Source: Mesorhizobium amorphae CCNWGS0123 (lineage in GTDB: Bacteria > Pseudomonadota > Alphaproteobacteria > Rhizobiales > Rhizobiaceae). Taken from it: a stretch of DNA of 64,000 nt. Positions within the stretch are counted from its first letter, which is position 1, and each line of letters opens with the position of its first letter. Below, piece after piece: positions 43,350 through 51,825 of the stretch. The DNA lies in NCBI RefSeq assembly GCF_001686985.1, contig NZ_CP015318.1, positions 2,168,001-2,232,000 of the forward strand, read 5' to 3'. The translations under genes and the position numbers were made by a program. The notes beneath the pieces are model-generated. The model saw only the letters and a list, made by a program, of their open reading frames with translations, was not told the origin of the DNA and did no database searches.

Positions 43350-44371
43350 GCGCAATCCCCTATGCCGCGGCCGAGGTGCCCGAGGTCCTGGTCCAGCGCC
43401 AGACGCCATCGGGCCGCATTGCCATGACGCTGGCGGTGCTGGCGCTGATCGGTCTGGCCGCCATGCCGTGGTGGGCATCGACCGGAACGATCCGCTCGAT
43501 GCTGGAGTTGTGCTGCTATATCGCCGTCGCGCAGATGTGGAACCTGCTTGCAGGCTACGCCGGCCTCGTCTCGGTGGGCCAGCAGGCTTTCATGGGCGCT
43601 TCCGGCTATGCGCTTTTCGTGCTGGCACAGACCTACGGCATCGATCCATTCGCGGCGGTCTTCCTTTCGCTTCTGGTGCCGGCGGTGCTGGCGGTGCCGA
43701 TCTACCTGTTGCTTCATCGCCTCGACGGCCCGTATTTCTCGATCGGCACATGGGTGGTGGCCGAGGTTTTCCGGCTGACCGCCTCGAACCTGCCGCTCGT
43801 CAATTCCGGCGCTGGCATGTCGCTTCGGGTGATGAAGGACTATTCGGCGTTCGAGCGAAATGTCGCCATGTCGCTGCTCTGCGCGGGGATGCTGCTGCTC
43901 ACGCTGGGCGGCAGCTACTGGCTGCTTCGCTCGCGCTTCGGCCTCGCACTGATCGCCATCCGCGACAATCCGGTGGCGGCCGCCAGCCAGGGCGTGAACG
44001 TCGCCAAGCTGCGCTTCCTGATCTATGTGGCGGCGGCTGTCGGCTGCGGTCTTGCGGGCGCGATCTACTTCATGGCGCAGCTGCGCATCACCCCGGGCTC
44101 GGCCTTCGATCCGATGTGGGCGAATGTCGCGATCTTTATCGTGATGGTTGGCGGTATCGGGTCGATCGAAGGCGTCCTGATCGGGTCTCTGATCTTCTTC
44201 ATCGCCGACCGCTGGTTCGGTGAGTACGGCGCAACCTATTTCGTCGTCCTCGGCCTGATGACGCTCCTGGTGGCGCTATACGCCCGCTCGGGCATCTGGG
44301 GCCTGATCTCGAAACGATGGGACGCGCCATGGTTCCCGATCCAGCGCAAGCTGGTCGATCCGTATCGCTGA
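43346..44371 (+). CDS. ABC transporter permease, LivM type (set 2)
   Basis: A 341-residue permease with WNLLAGYAGLVSVGQQAFMGASGY and YFSIGTWVVAEVF blocks. It completes the second five-part importer. The N-terminal ~25 residues before the first membrane segment are longer than in set 1. A zinc alcohol dehydrogenase gene follows 13 bases later. Confidence 0.92.
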   Translation: MSAIPYAAAEVPEVLVQRQTPSGRIAMTLAVLALIGLAAMPWWASTGTIRSMLELCCYIAVAQMWNLLAGYAGLVSVGQQAFMGASGYALFVLAQTYGIDPFAAVFLSLLVPAVLAVPIYLLLHRLDGPYFSIGTWVVAEVFRLTASNLPLVNSGAGMSLRVMKDYSAFERNVAMSLLCAGMLLLTLGGSYWLLRSRFGLALIAIRDNPVAAASQGVNVAKLRFLIYVAAAVGCGLAGAIYFMAQLRITPGSAFDPMWANVAIFIVMVGGIGSIEGVLIGSLIFFIADRWFGEYGATYFVVLGLMTLLVALYARSGIWGLISKRWDAPWFPIQRKLVDPYR

Positions 44372-44384
44372 CAGGGAGGATTTC

Positions 44385-45401
44385 ATGAAAGCGGCCATCT
44401 TCGATACGGTCGGCAGTCCGCTGCGGATCGCCATGGTACCCGATCCTGCACCGGCGCCCGACGAAGTCCTGCTGCGCGTTGCCGCCTGCGGCATTTGCGG
44501 CAGCGATCTCCACATCACCGAGGACCCGGCGCCCTTCGGCATCGGCGGCGGTTTCGTCCTCGGCCACGAATTCGCAGGCGAGGTCATCGACACCGGAGCG
44601 GAGGTGACCGGCCTGCGGACCGGTGACCGCGTGGCCGTCGTGCCGATGCGCGGCTGCGGGCACTGCGAGACCTGCAGGCGAGGCGATCCGGCGCGTTGTC
44701 CCGAGATGGTGCTGATCGGCGGCGGCTATGCGCAGTACGTGACCGTCGCGGCGCGCCAGTGCCATATCCTGCCCGACGAAGTGGCGCTCGAGGATGGAGC
44801 GCTGGCCGAGCCGCTCTCGGTCGGGCTGCATTGCGTCATCCGCTCGGGCATGAAGCCGGGAGACCGGGTCGCCATCCTGGGCGCCGGACCGATCGGCCTG
44901 CTCGTCGCCTTCTGGGCGCGGCGGATGGGGGCGTCGCGTGTGGTCGTGGCCGACATCCACGATCATCAGCGCGAGCGTGCGCTCGCGCTCGGCGCGACCG
45001 GCTTCGTGCTTTCCGGCGAAAGGCTGGCCGAGAACCTCGCCGATCTCTGCGGCGGAGCACCCGATATCGTCTTCGAATGCGTCGGCAAGCGGGGTCTCTT
45101 GGGTGCCGCGGTCAACGCCGTCCGGCTGCAGGGCACGGTGGTCGGCGTCGGCCTCTGTATCGGCGGTGACGAATGGGATCCGTTCGTCGCGCTGACCAAG
45201 GAGGTGAGCCTGCTGTTCTCGGTCTTCTTCCATCAGCGCAACGAATTTGGCGTCGCGCTCGATGCCCTGCGCGGCGGGCCTTTCGCGCCGCAGGCGCTGA
45301 TCACCGATCGGATCGACCTCTCGCCGGTTCCACAGATCTTCGAGAGCCTTCGCCGCCGCACCACGCAATGCAAGGTGCTGATCAAGCCGGACCTTGTCTG
45401 A
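44385..45401 (+). CDS. Zinc-dependent medium-chain alcohol dehydrogenase
   Basis: A 338-residue MDR enzyme. Catalytic zinc ligands are seen in CGICGSDLH and GHEFAGEV; the structural-zinc Cys cluster is CGHCETCRRGDPARC; the NAD motif is LGAGPIGL. It resembles sorbitol/threonine-dehydrogenase-type proteins. In this operon it may oxidise a side-chain alcohol of the aromatic substrate. Ribosome-binding site AGGGAGG precedes ATG 44385. Confidence 0.88.
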   Translation: MKAAIFDTVGSPLRIAMVPDPAPAPDEVLLRVAACGICGSDLHITEDPAPFGIGGGFVLGHEFAGEVIDTGAEVTGLRTGDRVAVVPMRGCGHCETCRRGDPARCPEMVLIGGGYAQYVTVAARQCHILPDEVALEDGALAEPLSVGLHCVIRSGMKPGDRVAILGAGPIGLLVAFWARRMGASRVVVADIHDHQRERALALGATGFVLSGERLAENLADLCGGAPDIVFECVGKRGLLGAAVNAVRLQGTVVGVGLCIGGDEWDPFVALTKEVSLLFSVFFHQRNEFGVALDALRGGPFAPQALITDRIDLSPVPQIFESLRRRTTQCKVLIKPDLV

Positions 45402-45412
45402 GGAGAATGTGA

Positions 45413-46201
45413 ATGGCCATTCAGTTCGAAACACTCGAATACGATGTCGGCGGTATAAAAACGGTGGTGAAGGCCATCGGCAAAGGCAAGCCGGTGCTGT
45501 TCCTGCACGGCGCCGCGACGCTGGAAGGCTTCGACTTCGCCGAAGGCCTTGCCGACCGCTTCCGCGTGCTCTGCGCGAGCCACCCCGGCTTCGGCTTTTC
45601 GGGCGCGGCGCCGCATGTGGCAGGCATGTCCGACATGGTTCTGCACTATCTGGACCTGCTCGATATTCTGGACCTGCCGGAGAAGCCTCATCTCATTGGG
45701 TTTTCCATGGGGGGGTGGATGGCGAGCGAACTCGCGGGCGTGGCGCGCGAGCGTTTCGACAGGATGGTGCTGATCGCACCTGCCGGACTGAACGATCCTG
45801 CCCACCCGGCCACCAATCTCGGCGAGGTCGCGCCACAGGATCTGCCGGCCTATCTGGCGCATGACGTCTCGGTGGCGCTGCGCTATTTCCCGGATGGTTC
45901 GGACCCCGCCTTCGCGGAGGCCTTCGGCGCCGATCGCGCGCGCGAAGGCGAGACGCTCGGCCGGTTGCTGACACCGTTCGGCATGGGCCACCCGAACCTG
46001 CGCCGCTTCCTGGCGCGCATCACCAACCCGACGCTGATCGTCTGGGGCACCGAGGACCGCATGCTGCCAGTCAGCCAGGCGCCGCTCTGGGTCGAGGCAC
46101 TGCCCGATGCGCGGCTGATCCTGGTCGAGGATGCCGGTCACTTCGTGCAGCAGGAAAAGCCCGAAACGCTCAGCAAGATTGGCGATTTTCTCGCCGGCTA
46201 A
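45413..46201 (+). CDS. Alpha/beta hydrolase
   Basis: A 262-residue hydrolase with oxyanion region FLHGAAT, nucleophile elbow GFSMGGW, and a C-terminal catalytic His in DAGHFVQQEKPE; the acid is probably the Asp of WGTEDR. It resembles meta-cleavage-product and ester hydrolases of aromatic pathways (MhpC/PcaD-like). It could release an acyl group from a substrate ester or ring-cleavage product. No finer assignment is safe. Confidence 0.85.
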   Translation: MAIQFETLEYDVGGIKTVVKAIGKGKPVLFLHGAATLEGFDFAEGLADRFRVLCASHPGFGFSGAAPHVAGMSDMVLHYLDLLDILDLPEKPHLIGFSMGGWMASELAGVARERFDRMVLIAPAGLNDPAHPATNLGEVAPQDLPAYLAHDVSVALRYFPDGSDPAFAEAFGADRAREGETLGRLLTPFGMGHPNLRRFLARITNPTLIVWGTEDRMLPVSQAPLWVEALPDARLILVEDAGHFVQQEKPETLSKIGDFLAG

Positions 46202-46228
46202 CCGCATTTGAAGGAGGAAGGGAAGACG

Positions 46229-47449
46229 ATGAACAAACCGATCAAGCACGGATACTGGGGTACCACCGTCGACTATGGCGACATGCTGAAGACGATCGCG
46301 GAGATCGGACCGATCCTGGAAGCCAATGCCGCCGCCGATGAGGAGAGCGGCGAGCTGACCCAGGCCACGTTCGAGGTGCTGAAGCCGCTGCGGATGTCGC
46401 ACATCTTCGCCGCCGAGAGCCTCGGCGGCGCGCAGCTGCCTCCCACCCAGGGCCTCGAACTCATAGAGGCGATCACCTGGCATTCGGGGTCGGCGGGCTG
46501 GGTTTCCATGGTGCATTGCTGCATCGGCGCAATGTCGGCGGCCTTCCTGCCCGACAGTGCGGTCGAGCGGCTCTTCGCGCCGGGCACCGACAACCGTTTC
46601 TCGGGGCAGGGCGCGCCGCTCGGCATGCTGAAGAAGATCGACGGCGGCTATAGGCTGAACGGCAAGTGGAGCTATGGCAGCGGTTTCAGCCACGCCACCT
46701 ACAGCCACAGTGCTGCTTTCGTCGACGATGGCAGCGGCAAGCCCGCCAAGGACGAGAAGGGTAACGTGATCATCATGTGCGCCCATGCGCCGATCTCAGA
46801 GCACAAGCAGCTCGGCAATTGGGACGTTCTGGGCCTCGGTGGCACCGGCAGCATCGACTACGCGGCCGAGGACGTCTTCATCGCCGATGATCTGGTCTTC
46901 CCGATCATGACCGCACCGCCGCTGCGCCAGAAGGAGTTCTTCAGTCTCGGTGTCGTAGGCCTCGCCGCCATCGGCCATACCGGCTGGGCACTGGGGGCCG
47001 GGCGGCGGATGCTGGACGAGATCGCAAAGTTCGCCCGCACGAAGTCGGGCCGTGCCGGGTTGATCGGCGAGAGCGAGAAGTTCTGGCACGACTATGGCCG
47101 CGCCGAAGCCCGCTATCGCGCTGCCCGCGCCTTTGTCTTCGAAGTCTGGCGCGACATCGAGGCGACGGTCGAGGCCGGCAACAGAGTATCGACGCGGCAG
47201 ATCAGCCTCGTCCATCTGGCCAAGTCCGAGATTCACGAGGTTGGCGTCGATATCTGCAACTTCGCCTACCGCGCCGGTGGCGGCGCGTCGCTGCGCGCCG
47301 GCGTGATCCAGCGTACCTTCCGCGAGATGATGGTGGCGGCCAACCACTTCACGATCGCGCCGTCGATCGTCACGTCGGCCGGCCGCGACATCGGTGGTGT
47401 CTGGAGCAACCATGTCTGGCAGTTCTACGACCTGATCGAGAAGAAGTAG
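46229..47449 (+). CDS. Reductive FMN/FAD-dependent hydroxylase, large component (acyl-CoA dehydrogenase fold, HsaA-like)
   Basis: A 406-residue protein of the acyl-CoA-dehydrogenase fold that uses free reduced flavin (group D monooxygenase). Features are WHSGSAGWVSMVH near residue 90, GQGAPLGMLKKIDGGYRLNGKWSYGSG at ~130-157 and a C-terminal AYRAGGGASLR block. Relatives include HsaA and resorcinol or hydroxyphenylacetate hydroxylases. The flavin reductase that supplies reduced flavin follows at 47513. It could make hydroxyquinol from a resorcinol-type phenol. ATG 46229 lies after GGAGGAAGGG. Confidence 0.85.
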   Translation: MNKPIKHGYWGTTVDYGDMLKTIAEIGPILEANAAADEESGELTQATFEVLKPLRMSHIFAAESLGGAQLPPTQGLELIEAITWHSGSAGWVSMVHCCIGAMSAAFLPDSAVERLFAPGTDNRFSGQGAPLGMLKKIDGGYRLNGKWSYGSGFSHATYSHSAAFVDDGSGKPAKDEKGNVIIMCAHAPISEHKQLGNWDVLGLGGTGSIDYAAEDVFIADDLVFPIMTAPPLRQKEFFSLGVVGLAAIGHTGWALGAGRRMLDEIAKFARTKSGRAGLIGESEKFWHDYGRAEARYRAARAFVFEVWRDIEATVEAGNRVSTRQISLVHLAKSEIHEVGVDICNFAYRAGGGASLRAGVIQRTFREMMVAANHFTIAPSIVTSAGRDIGGVWSNHVWQFYDLIEKK

Positions 47450-47456
47450 TCCCAAC

Positions 47457-47482
47457 GGCCGGGCAGCGGACGCCGCCCGGCC
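47457..47482. terminator. Hairpin between hydroxylase and reductase genes
   Basis: An 8-bp GC stem (47457-47464 with 47475-47482) with a 10-base loop begins eight bases after the hydroxylase stop and is followed by CCCTT. It probably lowers expression of the reductase relative to the oxygenase. Confidence 0.45.
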
Positions 47483-47512
47483 CCCTTGTCATGCTGCAGA
47501 AAAGATACGTCG

Positions 47513-48061
47513 ATGAGCTTCCCGCATCCGATGACCGACGCCTTCCGCGAAGCCTTTCGCCATCATCCGGCCGGTGTTGCCGTGATCACGGCCGACCCCG
47601 GCGACCGACCGGTGGCGATGACCGTGTCCTCGCTGATCTCGGTAAGTGCCGCGCCGCCGGTCGTCGCCTTCTCGCTTTCGATGAAATCCACCTCGTCCGA
47701 GCCCATGCTGCGGGCCGAGACCATGGTGATCCACCTGCTCCGCTTCACCGATATCGACCTGGCGCAACTCTGCGCGTCGAGCGGCGCGGAACGCTTCCCG
47801 CCGGGGGGCGACTGGGCGCGGCTGCCCACGGGAGAGCCGCGCTACACCGGCGTTTCGACCTGGTTTCGCGCCCGCCGGCTCGGCGTCCTGCCTATCGAGG
47901 GCGCGACGCTGGTCGCGGCGGAGCTGCTGGAAGGCGAGGTGCATCCCGAGGAGGTCCTGCCGGAGGCGCATTCGCTGGTCTATCTCGACCGTCGCTGGCA
48001 TCGCCTGCACAGGCAACTTGACGGCGTGGCCGAGCTTCTTGAGTCGTCGCGTTTTCTTTAG
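47513..48061 (+). CDS. Flavin reductase component (HpaC/HsaB-like)
   Basis: A 182-residue flavin-reductase-domain protein with the typical opening FREAFRHHPAGVAVITADPGDRPVAMTVSSL-type pattern (FRHHPAGVAVIT) and SAAPPVVAFSLSMKSTS flavin-binding block. It would reduce FMN or FAD with NAD(P)H for the adjacent reductive hydroxylase. ATG 47513 has only a weak upstream site, fitting lower expression. It is the last gene of the long plus-strand operon and converges with the lyase homologue. Confidence 0.88.
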   Translation: MSFPHPMTDAFREAFRHHPAGVAVITADPGDRPVAMTVSSLISVSAAPPVVAFSLSMKSTSSEPMLRAETMVIHLLRFTDIDLAQLCASSGAERFPPGGDWARLPTGEPRYTGVSTWFRARRLGVLPIEGATLVAAELLEGEVHPEEVLPEAHSLVYLDRRWHRLHRQLDGVAELLESSRFL

Positions 48062-48186
48062 ATAGGAAATCTATGCCGCAGGCCCCGGTTGAGGGTTGGG
48101 CGCATGGCGGTATGTCGTACTCATCGACCAGCCAACCCGGAAACTCGACTTCTGGAGCCGGCGGACCGAGACCTCGAGGTGCCGGC

Positions 48187-49692
48187 TCAGCACCGGGGCC
48201 CCACCACCATCCGGGCAATCCGCGTCATGTCGGCGCTCATCTCGCGGTCGTCGTCGAGCGGGCTGACGAGCGCGCGCACGGCGGCATAGGTGCGTTGCGG
48301 CCCTACGCCCATGCCGTCGACGACGCCGCGCAACTCCACCCCGGTCGCGGCAAAGATTAGCTCCATCGCAACCAGATAGCGCAGGCGCTCGATGATCTCG
48401 GCGGTCTTGGCCACCACCCGCGGCGCCATCGACGACTGATCCTCGATGCCGTCCGAAACGGCGAGCGGGCTGAGCGACATCGGATTGGCCAGATGCCGGA
48501 TCTCGGCTTCCAGGCCGGCGAGCGGTTTCTGCAATTCGGCATAGCCCTGGCGGCTGCCGCCCCTGGCCGACAGGAAGCGCGGCAGTTCCGCCACCGTCGG
48601 CGACATCAGCTTCATGCAGCGGTTGGCGGTGCCTACCGCGCAATGCGCGAGGGCCTGGCCGAGCTGTTCCCAGGTCAGCGTCAACGCCGTAAGGTCGAAA
48701 TTGCCGTTCGAGATGATCCGTTCGGCGGCAGGCAGGATAACCGGGTTGTCGCCGGAATGGGTCAGCTCGATCTCCGTCGCCAGCCTTGCCTGTTCAAACG
48801 CGTAGAGCAGGCCGCCCCACACCTGGGGCACGCAGCGATAGCTGAGCGGATCCTGGATGCGCCGCGCCGCGTTCTCCTTCCACAGCCCGCTCCCCTCGAG
48901 CTCCGCCCGCAGGCGCGCGCCGATCTCGCGCTGGCCGAACGCCGGTCGCGCCGACAGCGCGTCCTCGTCGATTGCCGTCAGCGATGAACGGAATGCCTCG
49001 TAGTTGAGCGCCACCGCGGCCATCGACCAGTCGATGAGGTGAGCGACGTCTTCGAGGTAGAGGCAGGCCGTTCCGGTCGAAAGGCTGTTGGCGACGATGA
49101 TGGCGTGGCCGTCCTTCTCGCGCAGGTCGAGCGGCTCGAGCCCGGCAAGCGCCAGCCCCTCGGCGGACGGCATGACCTTGCCCTGGAACTCCACGTCGCC
49201 GTCGCCGCGCAGAGCCCTTGCCATATGGCCGAGAGGTGCGAGGTCCGCCGCCCCCATCGATCCCCAGGCGGGGATGACCGGGTGGACGCCGGCGTTCAGC
49301 GCCGCGACAAGGCCCATGACCACACGCTCGGAGGCGCCGGTGCCGCCCGCGGCCATGCCCGAGATGCGCGCCACCATCATTGCCCGCACCGCCTCGATCG
49401 GAAGAGCCGGTCCGATGCCCATGCTGTGGCTGAGCGGCACGCTATGCTGGAAGGCGATCAGATCGGCCGGCGCGAGCGGCGTGTCGACACAGGCGCCAAG
49501 ACCGGTGGTGACGCCGTATATCGGCTTGCCGAGTTGCGTGAGATGCTCGATGACGGCGCGGCTCGCGCGGATGCGGCGCATCGCCTCCTCGCCCAGCACC
49601 AGGCGGGCGTTGCGACGTGCGATCTCGGCGACTTCCGCCGCGCCGAACGGCCTGGCGTCGAGCATTATCATTCTGAGCGTCATGCCCTGCAT
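48187..49692 (-). CDS. Aromatic amino acid lyase (HAL/PAL) homologue lacking the MIO tripeptide
   Basis: A 501-residue member of the histidine/phenylalanine ammonia-lyase family. Family landmarks are present: PIYGVTTGLG with the catalytic Tyr (~58), QDPLSYRCVPQVWGG (~290) and SGDNPV (~325). The cofactor site normally reads GASGDLAPL, where Ala-Ser-Gly cyclises to MIO; here it is GAADLAPL, one residue shorter, with no Ser-Gly. The usual NGT motif is also replaced (NSLSTGT). The enzyme therefore cannot form MIO in the normal way and may be another type of lyase or have lost lyase activity. It converges with the aromatic operon. Confidence 0.85.
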   Translation of the reverse strand: MQGMTLRMIMLDARPFGAAEVAEIARRNARLVLGEEAMRRIRASRAVIEHLTQLGKPIYGVTTGLGACVDTPLAPADLIAFQHSVPLSHSMGIGPALPIEAVRAMMVARISGMAAGGTGASERVVMGLVAALNAGVHPVIPAWGSMGAADLAPLGHMARALRGDGDVEFQGKVMPSAEGLALAGLEPLDLREKDGHAIIVANSLSTGTACLYLEDVAHLIDWSMAAVALNYEAFRSSLTAIDEDALSARPAFGQREIGARLRAELEGSGLWKENAARRIQDPLSYRCVPQVWGGLLYAFEQARLATEIELTHSGDNPVILPAAERIISNGNFDLTALTLTWEQLGQALAHCAVGTANRCMKLMSPTVAELPRFLSARGGSRQGYAELQKPLAGLEAEIRHLANPMSLSPLAVSDGIEDQSSMAPRVVAKTAEIIERLRYLVAMELIFAATGVELRGVVDGMGVGPQRTYAAVRALVSPLDDDREMSADMTRIARMVVGPRC

Positions 49693-49932
49693 GTATCCTA
49701 TGATTGACGTTCAGGAAATGGGCGCGGCCGCCGTATTCCATGATGGCTTCTGCGCCGGAAGGATGTGAAATGCCTGGCAGTGGCGCAGGACGAGCGCAGC
49801 CGCAATCATGGCGATGGCCGATGCTCCCGGTCTTGGGGATCAGCCTGCCATGGACCTCATCGGCAGGTATAACCGCCGTCCGGCTTCAAATCGTTCCAGA
49901 CTGTGATGCTGCCACGCGCGAACCTGCGCCAG

Positions 49933-51825
49933 TCACGTCGCCTTGCCGACCGCCGCGTCCAACTCCAACTCGCCTTCTGAAATATCGTCGAACGAAGCGT
50001 AGTTCATGTTGTAGAGGCGGGCGTAGAGGCCCTTTCGTTCCATCAATTGCTCGTGGTTGCCGCTTTCGACGATCTCGCCGTTCTGCAGGACGATGATGCG
50101 GTCCGCGCCGCGGATGGTCGCCAGCCGATGGGCGATGACCAGGCCGGTGCGGCCTTCGAGCAGCTTTACCAGCGCCTTCTGGATCAGCATCTCGGTGTAG
50201 GAATCGATACTGGCCGTGGCTTCGTCGAGCACAAGGATCTTGGCATCGGCGACCAGCGCGCGCGCAAAACTGATCAGCTGGCGCTGGCCGAGCGAGAGGT
50301 TGCCGCCGCGCTGCTCGAGTTCGGTGTCGTAGCCATTAGGCAGATGCTCGATGAAGTCGTGCGCGCCCACGGCTTGTGCCGCACGCACCACCTCCTCGCG
50401 GGTCGCGACGGTTTTGTGATAGCGGATGTTCTCCAGCACCGAGCCGGAGAACAGGAACGGCTCCTGCAGCACCATCGCCACCTGCTCGCCGAGCGAATCC
50501 TGCGTCAGGTCGCGGACATCATGCCCGCCGACCAGGACCTGACCCGACCAGACATCGTAGAAGCGATGCACCAGCGCCATGGAGCTGGACTTGCCCGACC
50601 CGGTCGGGCCGACCAGTGCTACGGTCTCGCCCGGGTTGACGCGGAAGGAAACGTTCTTCAGCACCGGCAGGTTCTGCCTGTAGCCGAAGGTGACGTTCCT
50701 GAATTCGACCGAGCCGTCCATGTCGCGCGACAGCTTGACCGCTCCGTCCTTGTCGCTGACGTCAACCGGCACGTCGAGCACTTCGGAGATGCGCTGGCCG
50801 GAGGCCATGGCGCGCTGCATGACGCTGTACTGCATGGTGAGCGAGCGGATCGGGTCGAAGAAGCGCTGGATGTAGAACAGGAACGCCACCATGATGCCGA
50901 CGTCGAGGCTGTGCGACAACACCATCGAGCCGCCGACGACGATGACCGTCGCCATGGCGACGCCGGTCAGCGTGTCGACGATCGGCACCATCACCTGCGC
51001 ATATTTCGCCGACCGAAGATGGGCACGGAGATTGGCCAGCACCTTTTCGTCATAGAGGTCGAAATTGACATGCTGGCGTTCGAGGCTCTGCACCGTGCGC
51101 ACGCCATGGATGCCTTCGGCAAGCGCGCCGTTGGCGATGGAGTTGGTCTCGTGCGCCGCCATGAAGGCGACCTTGGCGCGCGGCAGCCAGAACAGGCGCA
51201 CGATGAACAGCACCGGCATGGTCGACAGCGTCAGCAGCCCGAGCCGGAAATCCAGCCACAGCAGCACGCTGACGATGCCGAACAACAGCACGATGTCGCC
51301 CACCGACATCACGGACGTCTCGAGGAATTCCTGCATGGAATTGACGTCGCCCTGCAGGCGCGACATCAGCCGCCCGACCTCGGTCTTGTCCATGAAGCTC
51401 AGCGAGACCCGCTGCAGATGGCTGAACATGGCGCGCCGCAGGTCGGACAGCACATTTTCGGCCACCTTGCCGACGACGCTCTCCTGCACATAGCTGGCGG
51501 CATAGTTGATGAGGATGATGACCGCAAAGGCACCGGTCGCAGAGATCATCACCGAGCGGTCGAGCCTGCCCGCCGCCATGCCATGGTCGATGGCGTATCG
51601 GATGACCAGCGGGATCGCCAGCTGCGTCAGCGTGAACACCAGCACCGCGGCGACCGAGATGAAAATCCGACCCTGATAGGGCTTTACGAAGCTCCAGATG
51701 CGCCGCACGATGCGCGGATCGTAGGCTTTGCCGAAAACCTCTTCCTCGTCGCGGTGCGAGCCGACGACAGCCTTTGTCGGCCGCCCGCTTGTGTCTTCCT
51801 TCTCGTCGTCGTTCTGCGTCGACAT
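49933..51825 (-). CDS. ABC exporter half-transporter, canonical Walker site (subunit A)
   Basis: A 630-residue fused membrane-ATPase protein of the multidrug/lipid exporter type. Six transmembrane helices span ~45-340 and the ATPase domain ~375-610. Walker A is GPTGSGKSS, Walker B is ILVLDEATAS with catalytic Glu, H-switch AHRLATI. The signature is LSLGQRQ instead of LSGGQ. Its start abuts the stop of the partner gene at 51825-53711. The pair forms a heterodimer in which this subunit supplies the intact Walker B Glu and the altered signature. Confidence 0.92.
   Translation of the reverse strand: MSTQNDDEKEDTSGRPTKAVVGSHRDEEEVFGKAYDPRIVRRIWSFVKPYQGRIFISVAAVLVFTLTQLAIPLVIRYAIDHGMAAGRLDRSVMISATGAFAVIILINYAASYVQESVVGKVAENVLSDLRRAMFSHLQRVSLSFMDKTEVGRLMSRLQGDVNSMQEFLETSVMSVGDIVLLFGIVSVLLWLDFRLGLLTLSTMPVLFIVRLFWLPRAKVAFMAAHETNSIANGALAEGIHGVRTVQSLERQHVNFDLYDEKVLANLRAHLRSAKYAQVMVPIVDTLTGVAMATVIVVGGSMVLSHSLDVGIMVAFLFYIQRFFDPIRSLTMQYSVMQRAMASGQRISEVLDVPVDVSDKDGAVKLSRDMDGSVEFRNVTFGYRQNLPVLKNVSFRVNPGETVALVGPTGSGKSSSMALVHRFYDVWSGQVLVGGHDVRDLTQDSLGEQVAMVLQEPFLFSGSVLENIRYHKTVATREEVVRAAQAVGAHDFIEHLPNGYDTELEQRGGNLSLGQRQLISFARALVADAKILVLDEATASIDSYTEMLIQKALVKLLEGRTGLVIAHRLATIRGADRIIVLQNGEIVESGNHEQLMERKGLYARLYNMNYASFDDISEGELELDAAVGKAT

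Noticed and set aside
48187..49692. Calling the lyase homologue histidine ammonia-lyase (hutH)
   Set aside because: The MIO tripeptide and the NGT motif are both missing, and no other hut gene is nearby.
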